Assembly (NCBI GenBank): GCA_016648135.1
Contig: JADDOH010002244.1
Location: forward strand, 1 to 64,000
Reading direction: 5' to 3'
Source of the DNA: Agrypnia vestita
Taxonomy: Eukaryota; Arthropoda; Insecta; Trichoptera; Phryganeidae
Length of the DNA stretch: 64,000 nt
The first letter of the stretch is position 1. Every line of letters begins with the position of its first letter. A program made the translations under genes and the position numbers. Shown here piece by piece: positions 12,011 to 23,747 of this stretch. Below the pieces are notes generated by a model that saw only the letters and a list, made by a program, of their open reading frames with translations, was not told the origin of the DNA and made no database searches.

Positions 12011-12960
12011 TTGTATGTTGATAAAACACCTAGGTTGACGCAAAGAGTTTAACATCATTTTCTATGATACAAAATCCTAACATCAACAAAATATTGTTGT
12101 TTTCATTTTTAATGATGATACAAAGTGTTTCTTATACATTGTGTTCCTTGTGCATGCCAATAATTAAATTAAATTGATGTGTGTTTTCCACGTAGCTCGC
12201 GACATTATGGAACGTGATGACAGGAGTCGTGAGCAAGTGAGGCACAATTTCTGCGAGTTTTGTTGAAAACATTTTCTCTTAGCCCTGCGGAATTGAAAAT
12301 TAATTATTTGAGATTCTTCGCAGAAACGTTGTTTAAAATGTATATTTTTCTATGATCAAAGAGATTACTTTTAAAAGGAAGCCATATTGTTGAGACAACG
12401 TAATAAGATGCATTCTATTAAAAATAAACGATAACAATTTTCCGTACGTGTTCACAGGTATCATTTTATAAACTCGTGTGTTTTGTGTGTTTATCATTTT
12501 ATAAATGTGTGTGTAAACAGCGACAAAATGAAAGTGAAATTTCTGCATTTTTCTACTAATTTCTATAACTTTATCCCACAATATTTTATTCAATGTTATT
12601 TTAGATGTTACCCGTACCTACTTTCCAATTGCGTTTCCGATCGTTTATAGCCAATTATCATTAGTATTTTTTTTAATCTCAATCGATATTCACATTTTAT
12701 AAGTAAATCATTGAATTTATAATAATTATCAAAATATAAATTATACTTAAAATAAAAAAAATCCAAAAAATTTGTTTAAATTTAATAAAATTACATTTTA
12801 TGTACCCACCTATGTATTTAATATTTTTTCGTGATTATTAAAATAAATCTAGATTGATAAATACTTTAAAAACACGTACAAAGAAAAATAATCCTTTCGA
12901 AAAAATACGGGACACGATACCGAAATTTTAGCTCTTTAATCCATATTTAAATTAAATATA
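12011..12960. other. AT-rich intergenic, no gene seen
   Basis: No supported feature. A small hairpin lies just downstream: AAGCAATC/GATTGCTT with a 9-nt loop at 12969-12993. Confidence 0.45.
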
Positions 12961-13043
12961 CTAGCAGGAAAGCAATCAGCGAAGCCGATTGCTTACTGCT
13001 AGGCCCTGCGGGCGGCTATTGTGTTACAATTGTGTTGTTAATT

Positions 13044-13566
13044 GCTGTGCAACAAACACAATTGTTTACCTATGCCTACGTCAGCCGCTTTGCGGCCAAT
13101 TGTATCTGGCAAACTTCCATTTTTGCTATTGTGGCCGCTTCGCTGCCAAATGTGTTTGCTGTGCAGCAAACACAATTGTTTACCTATGCCTACGTCAGCC
13201 GCTTTGTGGCCAATTGTATCTGGCAAACTTCCATTTTTGCTATTGTGGCCGCTTCGCTGCCAAATGTGTTTGCTGTGCAGCAAACACAATTGTTTACCTA
13301 TGCCTACGTCAGCCGCTTTGCGGCCAATTGTATCTGGCAAACTTCCATTTTTGCTATTGTGGCCGCTTCGCTGCCAAATGTGTTTGCTGTGCAGCAAACA
13401 CAATTGTTTACCTATGCCTACGTCAGCCGCTTTGTGGCCAATTGTATCTGGCAAACTTCCATTTTTGCTATTGTGGCCGCTTCGCTGCCAAATGTGTTTG
13501 CTGTGCAGCAAACACAATTGTTTACCTATGCCTACGTCAGCCGCTTCGCGGTCAATAGTATCTGGT
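13044..13566. repeat. 114-bp tandem repeat with higher-order structure
   Basis: Units start at 13044, 13158, 13272, 13386 and 13500 (start GCTGTGCA), giving four full copies and one partial. Units 1 and 3 contain GCTTTGCGGCC and units 2 and 4 contain GCTTTGTGGCC, so the array grew by duplication of a 228-bp dimer. Units are otherwise almost identical, which implies recent growth. Each unit holds small palindromes (GCTGTGCAGC, GCCGCTTTGCGGC, AAACACAATTGTTT). The period is a multiple of three and the unit lacks stops in several frames, which creates long overlapping open frames on both strands. These are not genes. Confidence 0.9.
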
Positions 13567-13569
13567 AAA

Positions 13570-13850
13570 TTTCCACTTTTAATTACGGGTAGTTTAGATA
13601 TAATTAAGACAAAGTATTTATTCAAAATTTCTAACCGATTAATAAGTCAGACCGGAATAAACCATAGTTCGATAGGTAGGTACCTACTCCCTTCTCTTCT
13701 CGCAGTGTTGATTACTTTTATACAACATTATAAAAAAATAATCTTTGTTTAATTTGGTTTGTTACATAAAAAAATTAATATAATAAATTAATGTTTAAAA
13801 CCAAAAATGTAATTAAAATTTCAACAAAAAATATATTCTCGACCGTAAAA
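13570..13850. other. AT-rich, no gene seen
   Basis: No feature beyond continuation of an open frame that runs out of the tandem array. Confidence 0.4.
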
Positions 13851-13856
13851 AGAAAT

Positions 13857-13930
13857 TGATCCTGCCAGGATTCGAACCCGGCATCTTCCGATCCGCAGTC
13901 AGACGTGTTATCCGCCGCGCCACACAACCC
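13857..13930 (-). mobile_element. tRNA-Arg-like SINE head or tRNA pseudogene
   Basis: The minus strand folds into a recognisable tRNA shape. The acceptor stem is GGTTGTG against CAGGATC with one G-G mismatch. The anticodon stem TCTGA/TCGGA encloses a loop CTGCGGA. The T arm contains GGGTTCGAATCC, the B box. The D stem has a C-A mismatch. The anticodon would be GCG, which is not normally used. The mismatches and AT-rich tail point to a SINE or pseudogene. Confidence 0.6.
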
Positions 13931-13939
13931 AATCTGCAT

Positions 13940-15040
13940 CATGCCAAAATTATTGTATACAAATAAAAATCATCATCCAAATGCAGAAACGTACGACATT
14001 GGTTAGAGTAATTAATATATATATTTTATATTGTCTTCGGATATACCTTCGGTCATGGAAACCAGTTGTCTTAGGTAAACAAAATTTTTGACCTACTTAA
14101 GCTGAGGAGGTACTAATAATATGAATGAATATCAAGTCAACGAAGCAGTGCATCTCATTACTTTGGACTTTGAGACGTTAATCTTCCACCCCGTTCTGCT
14201 ACTGACTTGATAATTCATAGAGGAAAGTAACTAAATGTGGGCTAGTGCTTTAATAATATAACATAATAAAACAAATAATAGAAGATTATTTGTTTTCGCT
14301 ACAAACGACATCTTCTATCGCATTCATTAACTAACATCATAATCATTCCATCCCGTCAGCCCGGTGCGAGCTGCCGTGCTGTTTAGGTTACGTGTTAGGA
14401 TCGTGTTGTTTCGCTGCAGCAAAAAAAATCTTAGGCACCTACACAAACTTATGTGTTTTTATTGATGAAAATTTCTTCTAAATACTGTAACTATATGTTT
14501 GATTTATAGAATACCAGTTTAATTTTATGTTTATTGACCGATTAATTGCTTGTGATGTATGACTTGTAAAATATAAAGTCAAGTTTATTTAGGTCAAGAA
14601 TTTCGAATATGGTCTAGGTATCTAATAGGGGTAGAAAAGCCGCTGTGGCCACTGTTGTATCTTCGTTTTCCTATAAAAATGAACTTATTGAAAAAATTAT
14701 AAGAATGTTGAAAGAGAAAAAAAAACTAAAAACAAGAAACACAAAGAAAACAATGGAAAGAAAATATTGACAATATAGCGATTGATAGCAAAGGTGAACA
14801 GGAAATCCATTTTGATTCAGACAATGAATGATCTCTTAAAAGATAAACATTTATTATTGTTATTTTCTAAAAAAGCTATTAAGTTCATATCTATAGCCTA
14901 TATTTAAGTACCTGACCATATTAAGCGCCCATTCAGCAATTTTGTATAGTGTTCAATTTTGATAACATCGATTATTAATAAAAATATAAAACTGTTACTT
15001 TGTTTTCTAAAAATATAATTCAGTCTAATTAAAATTACAT
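13940..15040. other. AT-rich intergenic, no gene seen
   Basis: No gene, RNA or element boundary recognised. Confidence 0.4.
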
Positions 15041-15049
15041 AAAAAAAAA

Positions 15050-15245
15050 TGTTTTTTTTTTTTTTAAATAGAGATGCGAACACGGAATTCGTGTCACATC
15101 AATATTCTTACTATTTTTAAATTAAGCTAAACGCTTGTGCTATGACAATAGGACTAACTTGCTTGTCTGGAGTCAGATTCGAACCTGCGACCTTTGGATC
15201 ACGAGGCGAGTGTCCTAACCACAAGACCAACAAGCTACTCTACTC
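15050..15245 (-). mobile_element. tRNA-derived SINE, copy 1
   Basis: Minus strand: the tRNA-like head at 15240-15168 has an A-box region GGTCTTGTGGTTAGGACAC and a B box GGTTCGAATC. A SINE body follows towards 15055. The body matches 54420-54620 (AAACGCTTGTGCAATGA-like block, CATCAATATTCTTAC, GAACACGGAATTCGTG). Both copies end in an A/T-rich tract on the left. Two copies sharing head and body make a SINE family call firm. Confidence 0.75.
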
Positions 15246-15249
15246 TATT

Positions 15250-17450
15250 TATAAATAGTTTTTTTTTATTTTTGACCTAAAAACAAAATGGTAGGCCATA
15301 TTTGGTTACTTTCCTCTTCTGACGGTCGGGTCGTCTGGATCGTCTGAGAAGATCACACAGAACGTGGATGGCTCAAATATTCACCGTTTAACAAAAAACT
15401 GTCTTTTTTGCTCATTATGATATCTAATGATTATTCATGCGTCCCAAAAATTAGTATAAGGTATGCCGTGTCAATAACTTTAATACGTGTTCTCATAAAA
15501 ATAAAGTGTAAGAGATGCTTTGAAGTTGTGGGTTTACGAGATTATTATTCCACTATTATTTACAGGCGTAAACTTAGTATTTCAAAGTTGGTCATAGAGC
15601 ACAATAGAACCGCTACAAAGCCAAAATATACTTCCATTCTAATCCACGCAAGAAACTTTTCGGCTGGCGAGGAAGTGGACGGCCCAAAATAAATAACAAT
15701 CTTAGCATTTCTTACACCGTCGTTCATCTTATTATAATCAATTTTAAATTATATCACTTATTCAGAATTTTTTGTTTTGATGGAGCACTGCAACAACATT
15801 TTTTTTTCAATTGTTGCAACACTGTAGATTGACATTTAAAAAAAAAATATTGATTGTATTATTTGCATATATCAACTTTTTTTATTTGGTTTTTATTTTA
15901 ATGATTTTTAGAAGTCTCTCAGAGACGAAGCTATTAAAATGAGAAACGTGTATGGAAGTCTTTTATATGATGGCCCAGGGCTTTAAACCTGTGTGAGCTG
16001 GCTTAAGTGATCACTCTATATAATGCAACACTCACCAATTCCATCGTAAGAATTGTATTACAACAATCTTTACACCAGTAACTCCAGCTTTTTTTTTGTC
16101 AATACCTGATCAACTCATTATTTGTATTTCTACCTAATCCATGTCAAAATTTTATATTTAAATGTAGTTTAATAATTCACCCGTCGATAAGAAATTATGT
16201 GTATTAATATATAAAAACAATAATTAAACCCACGTAGAGGTAACATAGTTTATGTATTTTTCAATTTAATGGTCTTCAAAGAATTATAATTGATATACAC
16301 GTATGTAAGCTGAACTGAAGTATAATTTGAGCTCACTCAGATTTTTTTAAGGGCAAGTACCTATCCACATATAGTTGGGAGCCCTGGAGTCAAAAATGAA
16401 ATGAAGCCAGATATTGAGGTTGTTGAGAGTGAGGAGAGAAGGAGAGAGAAGCCAGATACCCGTATCTTACAGAGATACATTTTGACATAATGAGAATATT
16501 GATGTTGAACATTTGATGAAAACAGAACAAATATTTGTGAATCATGTGGATTCGTTGCGTTCTTAACTCTTTACTAATCTATCAATATTGAAGGCACTGA
16601 CCGCCTACCGGCTACTGTGCGACTATGCAGGGACCATAATTACTAATTAATAATAATTTATTAACATACCGCCAAACTCTTTCTCTATGAGGATAAATAA
16701 AAGGCATACTGAGCTACACTCTTCCTATAAGACATTTTATTTTTATAATGTATTTTTCTTTATAATGTAGGTAAAACAAGACCTTCAGTTTGGGATATAT
16801 TAATTTGTACGGTATTTTTCTTCCCTTATTCCTTTTTTCTTATTTGGATAAATATTACTATAGTAGGTTGAGCATTGCAGTAACCGCTCGGTCCTGCTGA
16901 AATAAATTCATTTTTATTATTAAATAATCTAGAAAAAATATTTATTTCCACTCTATTGGGTATGTGGTTCATGGAAGAAATATTTACGTCGGTAAATATT
17001 AGATATTTCTGTTTGTTTCCACGAGAACCCCATCTCCGCTGTTTATCTTGAGGAAATATACTATTTTACCTTCTTGGTTCTTGCATTCCAAGTAAATGTT
17101 TTCTTCCATGATACGTCCTCTTAAGAACTGTATAAATACCTGTATAAATATAAATTCATCACGTGGTCTGAGCTACTCATACAATTCACATTCACAGATG
17201 ATCTTTTCCTCTTATAATTGAATTCTTTCTACAGTTTTACTTTCTACGAAGAAGGGATTATCGCTTCCAAAACATGTTGAATTTTATAATAAAATGTATG
17301 TGTGGTTAAAATATAGTGTTTATTATTTTATTTATAAAATGGTGCCATAAAGAAAATTAGAAAAAAGAAAAAAATTGAAATAGTCATTATATTACTACTA
17401 TTTTAAAGTATTGGAAATAACCTTATTTTCCCCATATGTTTCCGTATATA
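15250..17450. other. AT-rich intergenic, no gene seen
   Basis: Only chance frames. The CTCTCAGAGACGAAGCTATT block at 15914-15933 recurs inverted near 27100 (AATAGCTTCGTCTCTATGAG), so a small repeat sits here. Confidence 0.45.
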
Positions 17451-17460
17451 ATATAACGGA

Positions 17461-17660
17461 TTAACAGCGTCGCTGGAGAACTCCACCCCTCCATAAACAC
17501 CTGACGCAAACTTTTTCAAACTTTCACTTGACGGTGAGCTTCGGGCCCGAACGGTCGTGCGCTTTTCGGAGAAGGAGCTCATCTACAAGACATCCTGAAG
17601 ACGAGCTGTGAGATCTGTGCGAAACATCGACAGACGGCTGGTCCTCACGACCAGATTTTG
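17461..17660 (+). repeat. Possible Penelope-like element fragment
   Basis: The region is GC-rich for its surroundings. It contains CTGAAGA at 17595-17601 followed by GCGAAAC at 17619-17625, the spacing and order of the hammerhead ribozyme core often found in Penelope-like element ends. The intervening sequence does not form a convincing stem II, so I treat it only as a possible relic. Confidence 0.25.
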
Positions 17661-17685
17661 TTTATATACATATATATATATATTG

Positions 17686-17848
17686 GGATTTTTCGCCTTG
17701 TATTTCAAGTTCTGTTTTGAACCGATGGCAAGCAAACCCGTTCACTCCAGAAATCGAGATCCAAGAGACTTGGATCTCGACTTCTGCAGTGAACGGGTGT
17801 GCTTGCCATCAATTCAAAACAGAACACGAAATACAAGGCGAAAAATCC
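17686..17848. repeat. Near-perfect palindrome, 80-bp arms
   Basis: The left arm 17686-17765 and right arm 17769-17848 are inverted copies with 7 mismatches in 80 and a 3-nt loop (AGA). A transcript would fold into a long hairpin. The 124-codon open frame across it, on the plus strand from 17608, is produced by the palindrome and resembles no protein. Confidence 0.85.
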
Positions 17849-18598
17849 TTTTGAAAATGGCCAGTGCTTTCTTTCCGAAACGTTGGGTACATAATAACAG
17901 TCTTTTTCAAGACTACAATACGCGGGTTATCCTAGAAAATAATCCTTCATCTTTCACCCGCGAATACATATATACACAATAAATTTAAAACCATATAAAT
18001 GAACTTTCCATTTTTTCATATTAATTAAGAGCCCTCCATGCTCAGAATTTAGCTATCAAGATGCATTAGTGCGTCAATCTATTTACCGTACAAAATGCGA
18101 CAGACGTTTAAATAAATGAGTTGATATTCTGAACGGCCTCCAATATATATGTGTACATTGCGATCATGTTGATTATTAAGTTAAACCGTTTGTTCGAATA
18201 AAGCATGGCCAAAACGTCTGTAATAGCATACGCTTTTACCGAGTTAAATATGCAAATAGACCTTCTTTAGGCGGAACTCTTCCTCCGAGAGCAAAGTTCA
18301 CCCGGAGTACCCGGAGCCGCTTAAAACAATTCTTCGCGGAGCTTTTGTTAAAAGAAGCCATAAAACGCCGCATTTCCATTAAGCACTCTATTATTTCCAC
18401 AATTACAAGATATACGCGGGCCGGCGAGACACCCTTAATGCGGCCCGGTCCCGGCTCATCGAGGGGTGCCTGTGTTATTTTCTTAGGTAAATGTTTAAAG
18501 ACTTTGCCATCACACTACAGGGTGTTAAGTTATCACGATATTCAATTACCTTATGTTGCACTGTTTCACTTTCCAAAAATTTTCTAATCTCACACACA

Positions 18599-18720
18599 TA
18601 TATACAGACCATAGAGTATAATATATAGATAGATATATATATATAGATATATATATATATAGTAGATGTATATATATATATACAACTATGATATATATAG
18701 ATATATATAATCTAATAAAT
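18599..18720. repeat. TA-rich microsatellite
   Basis: Runs of TATATA broken by AGATA and ACAACTATGA units. It lies just upstream of the SINE-linked block. Confidence 0.7.
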
Positions 18721-18734
18721 ATTATTAAAAATAT

Positions 18735-19200
18735 TTTTCATTTATTTAAGGAACGAGTCCCGTAATATTTAATACGATTTGCAGTTTAGCAAAGAATACT
18801 TCCATTGTTCGGAAATCGACTAGCGAGAAGACGTCAAAGCTTCGTTTGATATTCTCGTAAACAGTCGATTACTTCCCGAATAAAAATGGAATAATATAAA
18901 TAAATGAATTAATAATTCAAAGAGAAACATATAACTATCAAATATTGACGACTTGTTAAGTCGCTGGGATAGTGAAATTGGTAACACGCTGTGCGCGAAA
19001 CACAGAGGTCCGTGGTTCGAATCCAGGTTCCAGCATTTAATTTTTCAGTTTTATTATTTGATATTTGTGTATTTCTCTTTATTTCATTTATTTATTTCGT
19101 ATTAAATATATATATACATATATATATATATATTATATATATATATCTATAGGTACACAATCTATATATATATTACATATATATATATATATATATTGTG
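18735..19200 (+). mobile_element. SINE with tRNA-like head
   Basis: At 18963-19035 the plus strand forms a 73-nt cloverleaf: acceptor GCTGGGA/TTCCAGC, D stem GTG/CAC, anticodon stem CTGTG/CACAG with loop CGCGAAA, and a T arm with GGTTCGAAT and one G-G mismatch. Position 33 is G instead of the near-universal U, which argues against a working tRNA. The tail ATTTAATTTTTCAGTTTTATTATTTG is shared with the fragment at 3806. Upstream, 18812-18884 contains partly pairing arms (AATCGACT/AGTCGATT and CGAGAA/TTCTCG), which may be an unrelated hairpin. TA-rich microsatellite follows. Confidence 0.65.
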
Positions 19201-19201
19201 T

Positions 19202-19375
19202 ACCTACACATATTGCTATCTCATGGTTCAGATTGTTTGAATACTAGCCTTCCCGATCATAATAATAGATCGGACATAACTTATAGAGAATTGCAAGATC
19301 GTTAATAACAACTTGTAATCTTTTTAATCTACTTATTTAATCTAAAATACTGGAGGATGTGAAACCCAAACTTCA
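19202..19375. repeat. Dispersed repeat, copy 2 (partner at 8.2 kb)
   Basis: Matches 8230-8395 in the same orientation; see the shared blocks listed there. It follows the TA-rich tail of the SINE directly. Confidence 0.65.
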
Positions 19376-19461
19376 TATTATGAATAATGTTTTACCTTTC
19401 TTCTCCGGTTCTTTAAACTGAGTTGACGTTGCTACTAATTATGTGAATATCTTTGTAAATA

Positions 19462-20580
19462 TTAGGTCCTTACATATGAAATTGGCGTTTAGTATGGGAG
19501 GAACATAAAGCCGTTTTTTTTTTATTATAATATTTTTATTTAATCAAAGTATGTACCATTGCTATCTATGCACTTTTGCCATCTCATAGGTAAAGTTCAT
19601 CGATCCCTTTACTAAAAAAAAACCATTCGGACGGGAATCAATAAAATCTTTGAAGGCGGTTTGGACTGCCCAATCGGAGTTGAATTTTTTCCTTTGCAAG
19701 AAGTTATCCAAATTTCGAAAAAAATGGTAATCTGTTGGGGCAAGGTCCGGAGAGTACGGTGGATGTCTTAGACATTCCAATTGAAGCTCCTCTAATTTGG
19801 TAGCCGTCTGTTGTGCAGTGTGTGGTCTAGCGTTATCATGAAGCAGCAGTGGCCTAGAGCGATTAACCAGCCTCGGTTGTATAGCAGCTATCTTTTCCAT
19901 CATGGTTTGCAGTTGCTGACAATAGACATCTGCCGTAATCATATGGCCAGATTTAAGATTTAAAATCCCTTCATTATTGTGCTGGTTGAGTAATGCAACG
20001 CAGCAGTCAACGCGCGTTTGTTGATTTGCTTCACTCAATTCGTGAGGTACCCACCTTTCAAGCTTTTTCACCTTACCAATTAGCTTCAAGTGGATTAAAA
20101 CAGTTTTATCACTAACACCGCAGCCTGCAGCTAACTCGGATGTGGTTTGCGATGGATCCGCTTCCACAATAGCCTTCAATTCTTCATTATCAACTTTGGT
20201 CTCCGGCCGTCCACGGGGCCCTTTCTGCAGGTCGAAATTTCCAGAACGAAAACGTTGGAACCAAAAACGCACTGTGTTTTCTTTTGCGGCACCGTCGCCA
20301 TACACATCATTAATCCTTCGAGCCGTTTCTGCAGCACTGGTGCCACGGTGGAACTCGTACTCATAAATAACGCGATATTTCAAGTTTTTCATTTTGTAAA
20401 CTGAGTGACGCAAAGAAAAAAACAATTGAGGAAAAAACAAATGAATTATAATTTTCAAAACACAAATACATGAGTAAATAGCTGTATAAATTTGGATTTG
20501 GAATTTCTAATCAAAGAGAAGATATTTGAGATCAAATTTGCCAGTACGGCAAAACATCAATTTCATATGTAAGGACCTAA
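19462..20580 (-). mobile_element. Mariner element with internal deletion
   Basis: Terminal inverted repeats begin TTAGGTCCTTACATATGAAA and end in the complement. TA dinucleotides flank both ends (19460-19461 and 20581-20582), the standard mariner target duplication. The length is 1,119 bp, against 1,286 bp for the second copy at 43298-44583. The main difference is a 171-bp deletion at 19957/19958, partly offset by small insertions. The ends appear intact, so it could be mobilised by transposase supplied elsewhere. Confidence 0.95.
19562..20392 (-). pseudogene. Mariner transposase, deleted (cecropia subfamily)
   Basis: The likely start is the Met at 20392 (MKNLKYRVIYEYEF); the upstream Met at 20458 adds a stretch unlike the family. 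The N-terminal paired helix-turn-helix is intact, with AAETARRIN, VRFWFQRFRSGNFDL and the conserved WVPHEL linker. The resemblance to the human SETMAR/Hsmar1 transposase places it in the cecropia subfamily. A 57-codon in-frame deletion after NEGILN removes the first catalytic aspartate (CDEKW motif). HDNARPH and YSPDLAPTDYHFF, with the second and third aspartates, remain. A frameshift near the 3' end replaces the normal WQKC..D..G C-terminus. Catalytically dead, though it might still bind DNA. Confidence 0.93.
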
Positions 20581-20584
20581 TATA

Positions 20585-22300
20585 CTAAATACAGAGTTCA
20601 TAGTTTAGGTATTCTACCGTGATATATTTATGTATTCAATAAAATAATAGCAATATTAAAATATTTACTGAACACAATAAAATAAACGTCTTCTCGAAGA
20701 GACTGAGGTTAATTTGTCAATAGGACTACGTATTGTTGGAGAGAGAAGGGGGTGCGGGGAGCGCAGTACGTGGTGCGCAGGGCTCCGCTGATTACCAATC
20801 TTCGCTTTTGCCTAGAGCTGCCTGGGTCAGACGTGTCTTGCGCGTTTTCATGCTGTCTTTCGTGATGATCAATTTTTTTTTAGCTCTTACACAACACCGC
20901 ACGAGGTCAAAAATATTAGTAGTGGTTTGTCACAATTCTCTTTTTTTAGTAATTTATATAGTATCTGTGTTTTATTCTTAATATTATCAGAATATAAGCA
21001 TTGAACTTACCTACCTATAAAAAATATATATTTTACATTTGCTCCAATTACTCAAAGCCTGGCTGTTTCCAAAACTTATTACAAACTTGCGGAGTTAAAT
21101 AAACGTTAGTAAAAAAGTTATATTAAAGTTTATTTAATACCACTCACTTTCTATATATAGCATATAATTTTCAATATAAAATAATAATAAATTATGGATG
21201 AATTTATATTAAACGTTGGTAGTGTAGTGTAGTAGTGATAAATATAACTCAACGTGCGTGCATTGCGATGTTTGAGTGTAAATTTAAATAATTTGTTGAA
21301 TTCACCTTACGTTTGCACGATGTTTCTTTGTCTATCTCGGTTTACATCTTATATCTATAACCTATACCTAAGTGATCTCATTAAGCAACCAGCCTCTTAA
21401 AGCCTCTTCATTTGCAAGATCCAAGAATGACATTGCCGTCCAGCTGGTATTTTCCGCAAGTGTGATTCTAAGAATCGACGCACTGGCAGAGATGATGTCG
21501 TTAACCTTTATATATTTTTACCGCGATCGACTTTGGTATAATCATTTCATTATTTTATCACCAGTCTTCGTCATTTTATTTTACATTTTTATTCGCGCGA
21601 GTCGTACATAACCTGTCGGCGAATGACCTATAATTTTATTATTTCTTATTTTCAGAATATTTTTACATTGCTAGACCTAGCGCACGCGTCATTATTCCGG
21701 TTAGATAATTTTTGAGTGGATTCCTCATTATTTTACGCCGTCTAATTAAGAGAGACAATAAAAGGTGGAATATTATGTATTTAATCAAATTGTGTTAATG
21801 AAGATAAAATATAATATTCTGACTAGAATATATAGGTTTGGTATAAATTTGAAGTTATAGATGATTGAGGAATACATGTATACATAATTATCTCACTATA
21901 AAATTGATAAGACCTAACGAGGCGGCTGCCAGAAACCCTAATATATCTTCTATTCTACAAAGCGGTCAATGCAAATTTATTTTATTTATATTTTATAAGG
22001 TAGATGATGCGTTACTTGATTTTTTAACTATATGGTGAAAACAGTAAGTGTTTATTTTTTATATTATCAAGAGGACACAAATAACTTATAAACACTTTTT
22101 GAAAATAGTCATGAAAATAGACAACACAAATAATATATTAATGGTTTATGAATAGATCAGTTAATGTGCGTTGATTAAATTTTCACAAAAATTGTAATTT
22201 TTACAATTAATAATTATATTGGACCACAATGTTAGAGTTATAAATATCAAATATAAAAAAAAATTACTTCAATATGAGCAAAATGATTTTTTGGTAACAC
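20585..22300. other. Intergenic; one small GC-rich patch
   Basis: Positions 20733-20850 are GC-richer and open for 82 codons, but the product resembles nothing I know and becomes hydrophobic only by T-rich chance. The rest is AT-rich with no gene seen. Confidence 0.4.
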
Positions 22301-22308
22301 TATGAATA

Positions 22309-23274
22309 TCTATATAAATAAAAATGTAAATGTTCGTTGGTACAAAATCGCTAATCTCTGAAAGTTCTTCACCGATTGCTATGACATTTTAGCACAATCA
22401 AAAAAAAACTATTTTTTAAAACAGCGCCAACTGTTGGACGTAAAAGCAACACACTATCTATAAGTACCTATTAAACTCAATGTCTGTCTGTCATACAAAT
22501 CTACAACGTTTGTTCGATTCAACTCAAATTATACATACTTATTCCTTAGGACCCGGCGGGTAAAATAGGTGACATTTCCCCCCTCCCCCTTTACCCCGTC
22601 CCCGCCCCTGATATATTTTCTGTTTTCACCAACCTAACCCAAATTTTGCATACTTATTATTAACATTAGTGACATTTACCCCCTTCCCCTTTACCCTCAT
22701 CACCTTTACCCCACCCCCTCCACTGATATATTTTCTGTACAAATCTACACCGTTTGACCAAACTGATCCAATTTTAACATACTTATTCTTTAGGACCCGG
22801 CGGGTAACAAAAGCGACATTTACTCCCTCCCCTTTACCCCACCCCTCCCCATACTTTTACATACTTATTCCTTAGGATCCGGCGGGTAAAAAATACAACT
22901 TTTCCCCTCTCCTTTTACCCCATCCCCTCACCGGATACATTTTCTGTACAAATCTACATCGTATAGTTATCCGTTTATTCTTTATGACCCGTCGGGTAAC
23001 AAAGGCGACATTTCCACTCTCCCCCTTTACCCTTTTCTCTCCCCTATATATATTTTCAATGCACAATTGTGCTGTTTTACCGAATTATGCTTAAATATTC
23101 TTAAGAACCTGGTGGTAAATATAGACCACATTTCCTCTTCTGGACATCCCATCCATTCGATCCGAAATCACATAGAAACATGTTTTTTTAGAGGCTTTTC
23201 AAAACAATGGTAACTTTGTTTCCCCTCAAAATCTTATTTTTAACTTAATTCTCAACCCGGGTACGAACAGCTAG
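22309..23274 (+). mobile_element. Non-autonomous Helitron with internal minisatellite
   Basis: The 5' end is TC (TCTATATAAATAAAAATG) preceded by A. The 3' end is CAGCTAG followed by T, with a small CCCGGG palindrome upstream. This matches the Helitron rules (5' TC, 3' CTRR, insertion between A and T, no target duplication). The interior from about 22510 to 23110 is a minisatellite of roughly 110-125 bp units, each with a GGACCCGGCGGGTAA-type palindrome (22550, 22793, 22876, 22988, 23107) and a C-rich CCCCTTTACCCC tract. There is no Rep/helicase gene. Related elements lie at 28262-28812 and 41358-42827. Confidence 0.85.
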
Positions 23275-23279
23275 TAATT

Positions 23280-23744
23280 AATAAAAATAAACTTTTTTCT
23301 ACCACCATTTGATGAAAATACCCACATGTTTGGGTGCCGATGGTCCCTTCATTAGGATACAATGTATACTAAATATTAAAAATCAAAAATCGAAATATAG
23401 TTGACAATAAAATAAAAATAAATATACATATAAGAAATGAATAAATAATTAAGTACAAATATGAAAACATATTTAAAAGATAACAAGTTCTAAAAAAAGA
23501 CCTGGTTATTTATTATATTCAATTTGCTTTTAACAATTTTCTTATTTTCTAATTTATCCAATTGTAATTCTTATAATTTGTATGTAAAATTTGAACCATT
23601 GGCCCTGAAACTTTTTGGTTTTTTCAATATATTTCAAATAAGTGATGAAAACAAATTATTTATTTATATAAATGTCAATGTTCATTGACATAGTAAACAA
23701 CTATCATTTTCCATAGGAAATTGTAATTGCGATTCGGATTTGCA
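23280..23744. other. AT-rich, no gene seen
   Basis: No supported feature. Confidence 0.4.
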
Positions 23745-23747
23745 TTA

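Noticed and set aside
12989..13752. Open frames of 178-236 codons on both strands
   Set aside because: All are produced by the 114-bp tandem repeat, whose period is a multiple of three and which lacks stops. They are cysteine- or serine-rich repeats of one another in different frames, with no gene signals.
13857..13930. Functional tRNA-Arg gene
   Set aside because: The anticodon would be GCG, which is atypical, and the acceptor and D stems contain mismatches.
17608..17982. 124-codon open frame
   Set aside because: It runs through both arms of the 80-bp palindrome and a TA-rich tract and resembles no protein.
18963..19035. Functional tRNA gene
   Set aside because: The cloverleaf is good, but position 33 is G instead of U, the T stem has a mismatch, and the sequence is shared with another SINE copy at 3.8 kb.
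20142..20404. Plus-strand frames of 74-85 codons inside the mariner
   Set aside because: They are antisense to the mariner transposase; the same frames recur in the second copy at 44145-44386.
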